A DNA stretch of 64,000 bases from JASHVB01 sp963762885 (GCA_963762885.1 CAVXNH010000042.1:1-64000), one strand, 5' to 3'; shown: positions 25,969-38,090, counted from the stretch's first letter. Translations and numbers: made by a program. Notes: a model not told the origin generated them from the sequence alone.

Positions 25969-26760
25969 ATGGATGGAACGCTGCCGGTCGAGGACACCTG
26001 GACGGTTGCCAACCGCCGCTTCCGCTCGCGCCTGATCGTTGGCACCGGCAAATACAAGGACCTGGAGGAAACCGCCGCCGCGATTGAGGCCAGCGGGGCC
26101 GAGATCGTCACGGTGGCGGTGCGCCGGGTCAACCTGTCGGATCCCAAGGCGCCGATGTTGCAGGATTACGTGGATCCGAAGAAATACACCTACCTGCCGA
26201 ACACCGCCGGCTGCCACACCGCCATCGATGCCGTCCGCACGCTGCGGCTGGCGCGCGAGGCGGGCGGCTGGAACCTGGTCAAGCTGGAAGTGCTCGGTCC
26301 GCCGCCGCTGCTGTATCCCGACATGCGCGGCACCTTCGAGGCGGCCGAGGCGCTGATCAAGGACGGCTTCGAGGTGATGGTCTACTGCGCCGACGACCCG
26401 CTGGCGGCGAAGCGGCTGGAGGAGATGGGGTGCGTCGCCATCATGCCTCTGGGGGCGCCGATCGGCTCTGGCCTCGGCATCCAGAACCCCGCCATGATCT
26501 GCATGATGATGGAGCAGGTGACGGTGCCGTTTTTGGTCGATGCGGGGGTAGGGACGGCGTCGGACGCGGCGATCGCGCTGGAACTGGGTTGCGACGCGGT
26601 GCTGCTGAACTCGGCGATCGCCAACGCCAAGGACCCGGTGCGGATGGCGCGGGCGATGAAACTGGCGGTGGAGGCGGGCCGGCTGGCGCATCTCGCGGGA
26701 CGGATGCCGCGGCGCATGGGGGCAGATCCGTCGAGCCCGCTGACGGGGCTGATCCGGTAG
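25969..26760 (+). CDS. thiG: Thiazole synthase ThiG
   Basis: 263-residue TIM-barrel enzyme that joins deoxyxylulose phosphate, dehydroglycine and ThiS sulfur into the thiamin thiazole. FRSRLIVGTGKYKDLEETAA, LPNTAGCHTAIDAVRTLRLA, NLVKLEVLGPPPLLYPD (Schiff-base Lys region), PLGAPIGSGLGIQNP and VPFLVDAGVGTASDAAIALE are all family blocks. It forms a two-gene unit with thiS. I see no thi-box (TPP riboswitch) upstream, although this operon type often has one. Confidence 0.96.
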   Translation: MDGTLPVEDTWTVANRRFRSRLIVGTGKYKDLEETAAAIEASGAEIVTVAVRRVNLSDPKAPMLQDYVDPKKYTYLPNTAGCHTAIDAVRTLRLAREAGGWNLVKLEVLGPPPLLYPDMRGTFEAAEALIKDGFEVMVYCADDPLAAKRLEEMGCVAIMPLGAPIGSGLGIQNPAMICMMMEQVTVPFLVDAGVGTASDAAIALELGCDAVLLNSAIANAKDPVRMARAMKLAVEAGRLAHLAGRMPRRMGADPSSPLTGLIR

Positions 26761-26826
26761 CCGCCCCCCAGTTGTTCTCCGCCGCGGCGGCGTTGGTCGC
26801 ACCGAGCTTAAAGCTGACGAACGTAA

Positions 26827-27801
26827 TTAGCTTGTCCGCGCGTACAGCATCGACAAATAATGTTCCATCGCCCGCCGCTTGGGGGCGGCATCTCCGACCA
26901 TCCCATTGAAGTGAACCAGACCCTTGCGGGTGGCGGGGATTGGCAGCGGCGAGCGGTCCGGATCGACCCGGCAGGAGTTGATAACCCCTGGCATCAGATT
27001 GCCCGAGACCAACCGTAACTTCTTCAGGATATAATTGGCGAACGGCTGGTCGTAGCCTTCGAAGTACCGGCGATTTCCAACCTGCGCGGCATGGAGGTAT
27101 GCCGAGCGCAGAATTGCGCGGAACGCCTGCTCGGCAACGCGCTTGTTCAGAAAGCCAAGAGTACCGGACGAGAAGCCGGGTTCCAACGGATCGAAGGTCA
27201 GACCATCTTCCGCCATCAGACGCCAGCCGAACCAGTGTCCAGAGGAATTCGGGTCACCTTCGCCGAGCAATCCCTCTGGTAAAACCTCGATGCCGCCGCT
27301 GCGAATGAGGCGGCGGAAGAAGCCCTCAATCGGGGCATCGCAAAGCACATCGACGTCCAGGTACAGCAGTGGCTGGTGCGTCGCGAAAATATCCGCCGCA
27401 TCGATCCGATAACGCGCAAGGCACCAGTCCAGCGTATTGTCGCCCCGAACCGTTACTACATGTGTACGATCTGCGATGTCCAGGCGTGCCAGAGCCGCGT
27501 GCAACTTTGCCACGTCCTCGGATCGCGTCAGGACGGCAATATCATGAGCCCATCTGCCAATCTTCAATAGCGACGTGACAGCAACGCGAAGACATTCGAA
27601 GATTTCGTCGTCGCCGAAGGCTGCGTAAAACGCCAACGGCCGATAAACCTTCAACGGCAGGATCTTCCATCCGTCGTATGTCAGACAGACCTCGAGGGGC
27701 ATGCCGCCAGTCAAATCGGGTCGGGCGGCAACCACGGCTTCCCGCGTTGTCCTATACGGGCCAAACAAGATGTCATCATTTCCGGCCAGCGAGGCGGTCA
27801 T
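26827..27801 (-). CDS. Putative nucleotide-sugar glycosyltransferase (GT-A-like)
   Basis: 324 residues, intact. A likely GT-A core: SLLKIGRWAHDIAVLTRSED, then HQPLLYLDVDVLCDAPIEGF with a DxD motif for metal and sugar nucleotide. FSSGTLGFLNKRVAEQAFRA and FEGYDQPFANYIL follow, as in GT8-like enzymes that modify surface polysaccharide. There is no signal peptide, so it is probably cytoplasmic. No other polysaccharide genes are adjacent, and the substrate is unknown. Confidence 0.65.
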   Translation of the reverse strand: MTASLAGNDDILFGPYRTTREAVVAARPDLTGGMPLEVCLTYDGWKILPLKVYRPLAFYAAFGDDEIFECLRVAVTSLLKIGRWAHDIAVLTRSEDVAKLHAALARLDIADRTHVVTVRGDNTLDWCLARYRIDAADIFATHQPLLYLDVDVLCDAPIEGFFRRLIRSGGIEVLPEGLLGEGDPNSSGHWFGWRLMAEDGLTFDPLEPGFSSGTLGFLNKRVAEQAFRAILRSAYLHAAQVGNRRYFEGYDQPFANYILKKLRLVSGNLMPGVINSCRVDPDRSPLPIPATRKGLVHFNGMVGDAAPKRRAMEHYLSMLYARTS

Positions 27802-28050
27802 CGGCCCTCCACCGTCGTCGGCGACCCATTGGGACGTCAGGACGTATTCGAGCCACTAAGGTCCACGTCGTTGAGCCGGAGCAACATGCGGGATGCACCA
27901 ACCTGATCGCTCACGCCGACAGTCTGTATAGTTAGGCATGGACGATTATCTTAGTGCCGGATTCAGACACTGACCAATGCGTCCTCGAAGTTCAATCCAG
28001 GTAGCGCGCATTCTTCCCGACGCCACCCTGCGCCACGCACACAAGCAAAT

Positions 28051-28075
28051 GGGGGATGGCCTTGGACCATCCCCC
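28051..28075 (-). terminator. Hairpin downstream of the Hint-protein gene
   Basis: GGGGGATGG and CCATCCCCC pair around a 7-nt loop, about 40 bp past the stop codon of the gene at 28116-29887. On the minus strand a short CATTTGCTT follows. The rest of 27802-28115 shows no gene. Confidence 0.5.
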
Positions 28076-28115
28076 TCGGGTTGAATTGTCGGTCTGGCGA
28101 ACGGGAGTCCGGTGG

Positions 28116-29887
28116 TCAGGCCGCGCGACGCTGGTTGTCTTGTTCGGCCACAATAGCGTAGGTCATGTGGCCGGCCATGTGGACTTCGAGCATCGCGCTT
28201 CCTTGCAGCGCTGGAAAACTCAGCAGCGCGTCTCCGCTGGTCCAGCGCCGCAGGGCCGTCCCGTCTTGCTCGACCGCCCACCAACCCCGCGTCAGTTCGG
28301 GATGATCGATCGGGATCTCGCGCACGTCGTCGGCGCTGCGTAGTACCGATCCGTGCGATCTGCACGCCGAGCGTACGGCGGTCGTCTAGCCAGGGACGTG
28401 CCGCTGTCGGCGCCTGGGCGCGCGAAACCAAGCGCACTTCGCTCGCCCCGCGCGGCAGAGCGAAAATAACAAGCGAAGTCATCCGCGTACACCGGCTTGA
28501 CCTTGCGCCCCTTGGCAATGAGGTGCAGGTCGGCATCCGTCGTCGTTTCGTTGTGCTGCGCCGGCGCGCCGAGCGCCGCCGCGCGATCAGCCAACTGCTG
28601 CCACACCGGCCGAACGCTAGCCTCGGCCCACACGAACGGCGCGCAGGAGCCAGCTTGCCGGGTGGGGTAGTCGGTCTCGTCCGTCAGATCCGGATGCAAC
28701 GCCAGAGGCACCCCGGAATTGGCAAAGAAGCTAGCGTTGCCGGTGTCGATATAGCTCTCGGCCGGCAGCCCCTCGGCCAACAGGATGGCATGCGAGTCGA
28801 GTTCGACATGGTAATAGTCCACCATGGACCAGCCGGTTTCCTGGAGGATGGTCGCGCCGTTGATCAGTTGCCGGGCGCAGATCAGTTTGCCATCGACGAA
28901 AATCGCATGGTCGGGTGAGACGAGCAAGTCACGGTGCGGCATGGCCTCTGCGAAGGCTCCGCGCAGGATGCGGATGGGCGCCACGGTTTCCGGCCGCGGA
29001 TGGGTCTTCAGGTCGATGCGGCGATGGCCGAGCCATTTGACCGTCTGCGGCACCTCTTTGCCGTCGACCAGCGTCATCACCTGCTTGCCGGGCCGCAGGC
29101 GCTCCACCGGCAGTTCTCCGCCGAAGGTGCGGATCATCGTTCCACGCGCATAGCAGACCGCTACAACCGTATCGCCGTTCAGGATCGCGAACGACGTGGC
29201 GTTTGTGGTGGTGACGTTGTCTAGCGTTATCGCCCCGCCGGACGTGTTGACGGTCGGTACACCACTGGACAGCGTAGCCGAGGTGACGGTGTTGCCACCA
29301 AAGGCTATCGAGTCGCCCCAGTTGAAGCCAGTGATGTTCATAGTGGTGGTGGTGAGCGGCGCGGCGGTGCTGTAGATGATCTCGCCGTTGCTGGTTGTTG
29401 TGGCGGCCTGGTTGGAGAAGCTGAGGTTGAGATTGCTGTTGTTGGCGGTGCTCAGGCTACCAAGCACGAGGTCGCCGCCCGGACTACCCTTCGTCCCTTT
29501 GCCAGAGATAGTTATCGTCTCGGCGATGCTGCCCGCATCGGTGACGCTCCCAGTGACATCGAACACACCGCCAGCATTGATCGTAATGCCGGTTGTGCCT
29601 AATTTCGATGTCGTCGTCGTGTAGTCGAGCGTGGCTGTCGTCAGTTTACCGGTGACACTCAGCGACGCGGTCTTTGACGAAGTGGTACCGATATCGAGTT
29701 GTGCGAGGTTATAGGAATCGCTCGACCCCAGCGTAACTGTGAAACTCGCGGTCGAGGCGGCGAGGATTGCCGTATCCACGTCGGGCGAGCCAGAGCCCGG
29801 CGGCGCCGTGCCACTGCCCGAGGTCAAGGTCCAGTCGGCCGCCGTGCTCCAATCCGAGTTGACGCCATTCCACGTGAATGTTGCCAT
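28116..29887 (-). CDS. Hint-domain (Hedgehog/intein-like) surface protein (two frameshifts)
   Basis: About 590 residues. The N-terminal 245 residues are Ser/Thr/Gly-rich strands (MATFTWNGVNSDWSTAADWT at the start) of a probable beta-helix. The Hint_2 domain follows: VVAVCYARGTMIRTFGGELP begins with the conserved Cys, and RDLLVSPDHAIFVDGKLICA carries the His block. The usual tail is present but split over three frames: RKVKPVYADDFAC, then LVSRAQAPTAARPW, then REIPIDHPELTRGWWAVEQD. Switches fall near 28470 and 28345. Such proteins, common in acetic acid bacteria and relatives, are presumably exported; whether this Hint domain processes itself is unknown. Confidence 0.8.
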
Positions 29888-30020
29888 CGTATGGTCCTTC
29901 CCCCGTAGCGCCGCCCCCGCCTCAACACCGTGCTAAGGCTTGGTGGCGCCCAAAGCGCCTGAGCATCGCAATTCCGACGCTATCAGAGGCATGCTCAATC
30001 CGCAATGGGCAATTATATCA

Positions 30021-30034
30021 TTGACCTCTATCAA
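30021..30034. promoter_or_regulatory. FNR-type box upstream of the Crp/Fnr gene
   Basis: TTGACCTCTATCAA matches the FNR/DNR consensus TTGAT-N4-ATCAA with one mismatch. It lies 44 bp upstream of the start codon I favour (30078) and within the 190-bp divergent space to the Hint gene. The regulator it precedes has the E-x-x-S-R recognition helix that reads this box, so autoregulation, and perhaps control of the Hint gene, is plausible. Confidence 0.55.
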
Positions 30035-30077
30035 TCGATGGCCTATCAATAGTCATGTCAACCGACGGAGTCGCCGA

Positions 30078-30776
30078 TTGAAGCCGGGCATAGAAGAGCT
30101 GCGCACGCTACCGATATTCAGCGGCTTCGGCCCGGACACGCTTGCCGCGCTGAATGAGGCAGCCGATCTGGCGCGCGTGGGTCCCGATGAAATTCTGTTT
30201 CGCCCAGGCGAAAAGCTGGCTGAACTCAATTTCCTTCTGGCGGGACTGATCGGAATCACGCATCCACAGCGCCGCAACACGATGGCCTTGGTCGATGTGC
30301 TGTTGCCCGTGCGGCCGCTAGGCCTGCCAGCGGTACTGCTCGGGCTGCCCTCCCCGGTTGGCGCGCAGACCTTGAGTTCGGCCCGGCTGATCGTGCTGCC
30401 CGTGAGGGAACTGCTTGCCCTGGTTGCCGACCACCGCGATGTGAGGCCGGCATTGATGGACCATGCGCTGAGAGAGTCGCTCGACCAGACCCGGGACATC
30501 TACGATCTGAAGCTGCGCTCGTCCGCGCAGCGCCTGGCAACGTATCTCATTGGGCTGATTAAGGACCCGGACCTCAGCCCCGCACGCTTTGTTCTGCCGT
30601 TCGAAAAGCGCTTGCTGGCAGCGCGCATCGGTTGTTCCCAGGAAAATTTTTCGCGCGCCTTTGCCGCGCTTCGCCGTCTCGGCGTCGAGACGCGGGGCGC
30701 CGTCGTTGTTGTGCGAGACTTGGCCACCCTGCGCGTGTTCGCGGGATCGCCCGCGGCCGATGCAGGCTCAGCCTAG
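30078..30776 (+). CDS. Crp/Fnr-family transcriptional regulator
   Basis: 232 residues from TTG 30078 (GGAG upstream); an in-frame ATG at 29940 would add 46 residues without family features and place the FNR box inside the gene. The cyclic-nucleotide-binding fold starts LPIFSGFGPDTLAALNEAAD with GPDEILFRPGEKLAELNFLL. The long dimer helix follows (RESLDQTRDIYDLKLRSSAQ), then the helix-turn-helix RLLAARIGCSQENFSRAFAA with E-x-x-S-R. There is no FNR cysteine cluster, so it is not an oxygen-sensing FNR; DNR/CooA-like ligand sensing is possible. Confidence 0.82.
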   Translation: MKPGIEELRTLPIFSGFGPDTLAALNEAADLARVGPDEILFRPGEKLAELNFLLAGLIGITHPQRRNTMALVDVLLPVRPLGLPAVLLGLPSPVGAQTLSSARLIVLPVRELLALVADHRDVRPALMDHALRESLDQTRDIYDLKLRSSAQRLATYLIGLIKDPDLSPARFVLPFEKRLLAARIGCSQENFSRAFAALRRLGVETRGAVVVVRDLATLRVFAGSPAADAGSA

Positions 30777-30965
30777 AGGCCGGGTCCCACCCAATCCGGC
30801 CGAGGCCACGTCGGGAAATTTTACGCTAGGCACCGAACGGATGTGATCTCATCCTCCAACCGATTGATATCTAGCCACTAATTGCTGTGGCACGGCGATT
30901 GCTTGGATGAAGGAAGCGTAAGCGTCGTGCGTTTTCGACCAACCGTCCGTTAGGAATACCAGGTC

Positions 30966-31644
30966 ATGTTCTTGCTTCGTGCCCTTGCCGCTGGCTCGCT
31001 GATACTGGGCGTTGCTACCAGCGCGAACGCGACGATTTATTACAACAATATGAACAACCCGTCCGGCTCCGTGGATCCGACCTCGGTTGATGGACCGCAA
31101 GCGAATTCTTTCTCAGCCGACGGGGCCGGAGACGTCGAAATCGTGACCCTGGAGTTGGACAGTGGATACACGACCCCCAACCCGAATGGCCTAGTGGAAG
31201 TTGACTTGTACCAACGACAATGGCACTTCTGGCAGCCCTAGCGGACCTAACGACTTGCTTGACACGCTTGGCGATGTTTATGATACCCAGTTGGGTCCCA
31301 CCCCGACGAGCGTTGCCCTTACCGGTCTCGGTGTGACACTGGATGACGATGCGGACGGGATTTATTGGATCGTCCTGACAGACATGACCCCCCCCGGTGA
31401 TGGCGCTACCTCGATCGAATGGTCCATTGCCGCCGACGATACTGGGACCGGTGTGCCCGGCCAGTGGAATGGGGCTGCGGGCATTGTTTACCCCAACAGC
31501 ACGTACACCCCGTACATGATGTGCGTCAGCGATGACGGCCCAGCAGGCGGCGCTTGCTCCGTGCCGGAACCTGCCAGCCTGGGCGTGCTCGGGCTCGGTC
31601 TGGCCGGCCTCGGGGTGCTCCGCCGCCGCCGCCGTAGCGCCTGA
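30966..31644 (+). CDS. PEP-CTERM exported protein (one frameshift)
   Basis: About 225 residues. A Sec signal peptide (MFLLRALAAGSLILGVATSA) is followed by a strand-rich, Asn/Asp/Thr-rich body. The C-terminal sorting signal is VPEPASLGVLGLGLAGLGVL plus RRRRRSA: Pro-Glu-Pro, one hydrophobic helix and an Arg cluster. PEP-CTERM proteins are recognised by an exosortase and usually linked to exopolysaccharide; no exosortase lies in this window. The frame changes near 31205. Confidence 0.8.
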
Positions 31645-31748
31645 TCCGGACTGTCGGCATTCTTTACAGGACGGCGGGCAGGTGCAAACCGGCCCGCTTC
31701 TGTGGCTGAAACCCTGACTGAAGGCGCGCGCTCTAATCGTCTTGATGG

Positions 31749-32075
31749 TTGTTCGCTCGTAGTGCGAAGGCCCTCCCCGAACGGATCGCGCCGATAATCG
31801 AGCCAGAGCCACCCTGCAAGGCACTCGCGCGCCCGCAAAGGGACCGTCAGCTAGACGTTTCCAACAGCGTCCTCTATGCTCAGACCCTGCCGCTCGGGGG
31901 TCAACGAGTCCGCGTCGCGGAAGCCGTTCGCGCGCAGACCCTGAGCGAAAAGCAAGCCGAACTGCTCAGTGCCGAAATCCGCCAGGACATAACAGGGTTG
32001 GTGGAGTACGCCGCCGCCTACGGCGATCCGGCCGAGCAATTGCGCCAGACGTTCGGCGGGCCCGATGCAGCATGA
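31749..32075 (+). CDS. Hypothetical protein
   Basis: 108-codon open frame with GC-rich-genome codon habits and no frame change. AVRAQTLSEKQAELLSAEIR and DITGLVEYAAAYGDPAEQLR read like helical protein. The N-terminal 35 residues are less convincing; the real start may lie inside. No family recognised. Confidence 0.4.
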   Translation: MFARSAKALPERIAPIIEPEPPCKALARPQRDRQLDVSNSVLYAQTLPLGGQRVRVAEAVRAQTLSEKQAELLSAEIRQDITGLVEYAAAYGDPAEQLRQTFGGPDAA

Positions 32076-32124
32076 CATCTTTGCTAATCCCGCGCCCAGA
32101 ACCCGCTGCAAACGGTCCTGCCCG

Positions 32125-32160
32125 AAAAAAAGCCGCCGGGAACATTCAGCCTCCCGGCGG
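32125..32160 (-). terminator. Rho-independent terminator (minus strand)
   Basis: CCGCCGGGA (32133-32141) pairs with TCCCGGCGG (32152-32160) around a 10-nt loop. On the minus strand it is followed by a run of seven T (32125-32131). It lies about 170 bp past the MOSC gene stop and could end that transcript. Confidence 0.6.
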
Positions 32161-32184
32161 GCTGCAAGTTCGAGGAGGAAACCG

Positions 32185-32223
32185 ATGCCTCTCTACCTCA
32201 CGAATTCGTGCGCACTCAACTAA
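32185..32223 (+). CDS. Possible 12-residue micro-ORF with a strong ribosome binding site
   Basis: GAGGAGGAAACCG directly precedes ATG 32185. The frame encodes MPLYLTNSCALN and stops at TAA. A hairpin of ATTCGTGCG (32204-32212) with CGCACGAAT (32227-32235) overlaps its 3' part. The perfect ribosome binding site in a gap with no other gene is the only reason to list it; nothing follows on this strand that it could lead into. Confidence 0.3.
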   Translation: MPLYLTNSCALN

Positions 32224-32329
32224 AAACGCACGAATCCGCGATCACAATTTCGCCCTTGTCACGCAATAGTTGCGCAATACTTGCAGTTACAAACCCGCGT
32301 CGGCAGACTTTACACCCCTCCCCGCGCCG

Positions 32330-33090
32330 TCACTCCGGCAACACTTCCATCGCATCGCCCACCGCGAATCGCCCGCCTTCCACGACTTCGGCGTGCACGC
32401 CCAGCTCGATATGCCCGTACAACGCGCGCAGTTCCTCCACCGGCACCACGTCGCGCTCCGCCGTCACCGGGTTCACCTCCGTCGCCGCGCAGCGCACGAT
32501 CGGCTTCACCACCCGCAGCACCGCCCCGCCGAGCTGGATCTGCTGGCCGACCCACGCCCGCTCGCTCCAGGCCGGCGTCCCGGAGAACCAGACATTCGCC
32601 CGGAAACGCCGACGGTGGCGCCGCCCGCCCACCCGCGCCTCGTAATCGCGCAGGCTGGCCAGGTTGATCAGGCTCACCACCTTGCCCCGCTGGTCGCAGA
32701 AGCTATGGCCGGGGATATAGTGGAACGCCGGCGCCCCCCGCGCCTCCTCGCCCAGATACTCGATCAGGAACGCCCCGATTTGCTCGCGCCCGGCCTCGCT
32801 CAGTGCGTTCTCCACCACCGCCGAGCCGTCCGGCGCGCGGATCGCCAGCATGCCGGAGCGCGGATCGAAGAAGGAGAACAGCGGCAGCGATCCGGGCGTT
32901 CTTCATCAGGCACATGAAGTTGGCCTTCTGCCGCCAGGCGGGCGCCGCCGGGTCGAAGCCCGAAGTCGCCCTGCGCCAGGGCGAAGGCGCGGTCCCAGGG
33001 GATGCAGCCGCCCGCCTCCACCTCGGCCAGCTCCAACGCCTCGGCGGTCAGCCCCTTCACCGGATAGCGGTACAGGTATTCGATGCGCAT
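32330..33090 (-). CDS. MOSC-domain protein (frameshifted)
   Basis: About 253 residues. The N-terminal MOSC beta-barrel is MRIEYLYRYPVKGLTAEALE with AGGCIPWDRAFAL. The catalytic-type MOSC part holds FSGTPAWSERAWVGQQIQLG and VVKPIVRCAATEVNPVTAER with the conserved cysteine of KPIxRC. MOSC proteins transfer sulfur to, or bind, molybdenum cofactor. Two frame changes fall between 32890 and 32965. Partner enzymes are not adjacent. Confidence 0.8.
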
Positions 33091-33102
33091 GCGGCAATCC
33101 CC

Positions 33103-33132
33103 CTTGAGGCGCAGTCTGGACTCGCCCCACTT
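33103..33132 (+). promoter_or_regulatory. Candidate heat-shock (sigma-32) promoter of clpB
   Basis: CTTGAG (33103-33108) is followed after 16 bp by CCCCACTT (33125-33132), close to the RpoH consensus CTTGAA / CCCCAT-T. It is correctly oriented about 85 bp upstream of clpB, a standard heat-shock gene, and fits the only gap available. Confidence 0.5.
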
Positions 33133-33215
33133 GCTTTGCCAAAGCCTGATGTTGCCGTTGCCTATCAGAGGGGCGGGAGCAGGGCTGGTCGCCTGATCAA
33201 AGGGACAATACAACG

Positions 33216-35797
<2,582 letters not shown>

Positions 35798-36003
35798 GCT
35801 CAACTTCAGCCTCTCGCGCAGTGCGCGGGGGAGGTCGGTTGGGTCTTGAGGCCGGTCAATCGACGCGTTGAACGCGACGGTGACTGGATGGAGCGCTGCA
35901 TCCGGTCCGCGGCGCGCATCCTGAACCGGAGGTCTGGTTGGCTGCGGCCTGGCATTGTATCACGCGCCGACCCAGCCCGATCCGAGACGACCAAAGGCCG
36001 CCG

Positions 36004-36267
36004 ATGTCTGACAACCCCGCCGATACCCCACCTGACCGGCTCTCGATCAACCCCAAGAGCCCGCACTATGATGCTGCACTGCTGGAACGCGGCGTGGGGA
36101 TCCGCTTCAAGGGCGTCGAAAAGTCCAATGTCGAGGAATACTGCGTCAGCGAGGGCTGGGTGCGTGTGGCCGTCGGCAAGACCGTGGACCGGCATGGCGC
36201 GCCGCTGACGACGAAACTCAGCGGGCCGGTCGAGCCGTATTTTCGCGATGTGCCGCCGCCGGGCTGA
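36004..36267 (+). CDS. DUF3297 family protein
   Basis: 87 residues. TPPDRLSINPKSPHYDAALL, GVGIRFKGVEKSNVEEYCVS and GWVRVAVGKTVDRHGAPLTT match DUF3297, a glutathione-peroxidase-associated small family of unknown role. Start at ATG 36004 (MSDNPAD); longer frames add unrelated residues. Confidence 0.85.
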   Translation: MSDNPADTPPDRLSINPKSPHYDAALLERGVGIRFKGVEKSNVEEYCVSEGWVRVAVGKTVDRHGAPLTTKLSGPVEPYFRDVPPPG

Positions 36268-36291
36268 GCAATCTTCTGCGCGGCGGGGCAG

Positions 36292-37244
36292 CTACTCCCC
36301 TGCCGGCTTGTCCCCTGCTGGTGCGCTGGTTGCTGGTGCGGCGGCGGCCGGGGCGACCGGCGTGGTAACCGCGGCAGCGGTAACGTGCGGCGCCGGGTTC
36401 TTGTCGATCGCCCCGGTCATCGGGATGAAGAACACCCCCATGTCGCGCCGCGAATGGATTTTTCCGTCCGCGTCCTTGGTATAGACGTACAGCACCTGCC
36501 CGCGCTTGAACGGTTGGCCGATGGGAATGACCATCCGCCCGCCCGGCTTGATCTGCTTGAACAACTCCGGCGGCGCGTATTGGCGCGGCGCAGGTAACGA
36601 TAATGATGTCGAACCCGTCCTTTACCTCCGGCCAGCCGTAATAGCCGTCGCCAACCTTGGTATGGACGTTGTCATACCCGATCGGCGCGAAGATGCGGCT
36701 CACCGCCTTGCCCAGCGGCTCGATGATCTCGATCGAATAGGCCTGCGCTACGATACGCGACAGCAGGGCACTCTGGAAGCCGCTGCCGGTGCCGATCTCC
36801 AGCGTCACGTCGCCCGGCTTCGGCTGGCAGACCTGGGTCATGTAGGCCTGCCCCAGATAATCCGACAGCGCCGAGCCCCAGCCGAGCCCCCAGGGCTTCG
36901 GGTCCGACTCGTAGGCGTCGCCCGGGGTCGCCCGATGCTCGGAGTAGATGTAGTGGAAATACTCGCGCGGCACCGCCTCGAACGCTGCCAGCACGGCGGG
37001 ATCGGCGCTGCCCAGCCGGCCCTTCAGATACGACTTCGATCAGCTTCATCGCCGCCGGCTTGCGCTTCTGGATGGCGTCGAACTGCGCGTCGGTTAGGCT
37101 GACCGGCCGGCCGGAGGCACGCATCGCCGCCTCATACGCGTCGCGGGTCCAGGGCGGGGCCGCCCCGGCGGCGCGCCAGGACGCCAGCGCAGCGGCCGAT
37201 GCCAGCACGGTACGCCGCGAAACTCGATCGGTCAGAGCAACCAC
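36292..37244 (-). CDS. Exported protein-L-isoaspartate O-methyltransferase-like protein (two frameshifts)
   Basis: About 317 residues. SAM-dependent methyltransferase of the PCMT family, which repairs isoaspartyl residues. SDYLGQAYMTQVCQPKPGDV, TLEIGTGSGFQSALLSRIV (SAM-binding motif I), IEIIEPLGKAVSRIF and FKQIKPGGRMVIPIGQPFKR are visible. The N-terminus has a Tat-like signal (SRRTVLASAAALASW), and the last 30 residues are Ala/Pro-rich. Frame changes occur near 37030 and 36585. Typical Pcm is cytoplasmic, so the export signal is notable. Confidence 0.82.
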
Positions 37245-37582
37245 GCGGAGAGTTCCCCACCCAATGCAACTGGTCGTGCCACGTCATAGCCCACCGCCTG
37301 GCAAAACGACAGACCGCATGCGGTTCGCCGACGACGGGCCGGGTGCTGTGCTCCGGGCGCCACGGCGGTCAGTCTCATTTTTCGGAATTTACTGGCGATT
37401 CGCTACGGCCTGGGGTAACTGCGACGAATCCGACGCTGGGTCGGCGCTGCCACTGGTCCGCCGCCCCAGCAAACCGCAAATCGGGGGGATGACACGGTGA
37501 CGATCACCAGCACCAACCACAATCCTGGCAATGACTCGAATATGCGCGCCACCGGCTGATCTGGAAGGGCAAGCACAACCAA

Positions 37583-38090
37583 TTGCGGGACACGATCGCC
37601 CGGCTGCAAGGCACGCCGGGGATGCATGTCTTCGAGTATACGAATAAGCATAAGCTCAATGTGGATTGGGGGGTGCGCTTCTCGGCTGATCGCCAGCCTC
37701 CGACCAAACGCTCGCAGATTCTGGGCCGCTGGAGGTGCGACCCGCCAAGCCAAAAAATGCTGGCCGTCTTGAGCGGGAAACTGGGCGCCGATCTGAGCGT
37801 GTTGTGGGACGATTTCATCGTTGTCGGGGCACGGCGTATCGGCGCGTCAGACGGCCTCGGGTCAAGGACCAACGTGGAAAGAGGCCCCTAACACGGGCTC
37901 GAGCGTGATTGTGTTCGCCTATGGTCCGCAAAGTTTCGACCTGATCATCTCGAAATACGGTTTTGGCGATGGCAACCAGCGCAACCACCACTTCTATCAA
38001 TGGCAGGCCCGCACCAGCGGGTTTGAAGGCCTGGTTCATGTCGACGACTACGAAGGCGAGGAGGGGCTGACGTTCTACGTGGCGTCCTGA
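37583..38090 (+). CDS. Hypothetical protein (probable frameshift)
   Basis: Two overlapping frames look like one protein: MRDTIARLQGTPGMHVFEYT with NKHKLNVDWGVRFSADRQPP, then after a change near 37860 VIVFAYGPQSFDLIISKYGF and FYQWQARTSGFEGLVHVDDY. The composition is protein-like. I recognise no family. Its end overlaps the C-terminus of the opposite gene by 16 bp. Confidence 0.35.
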
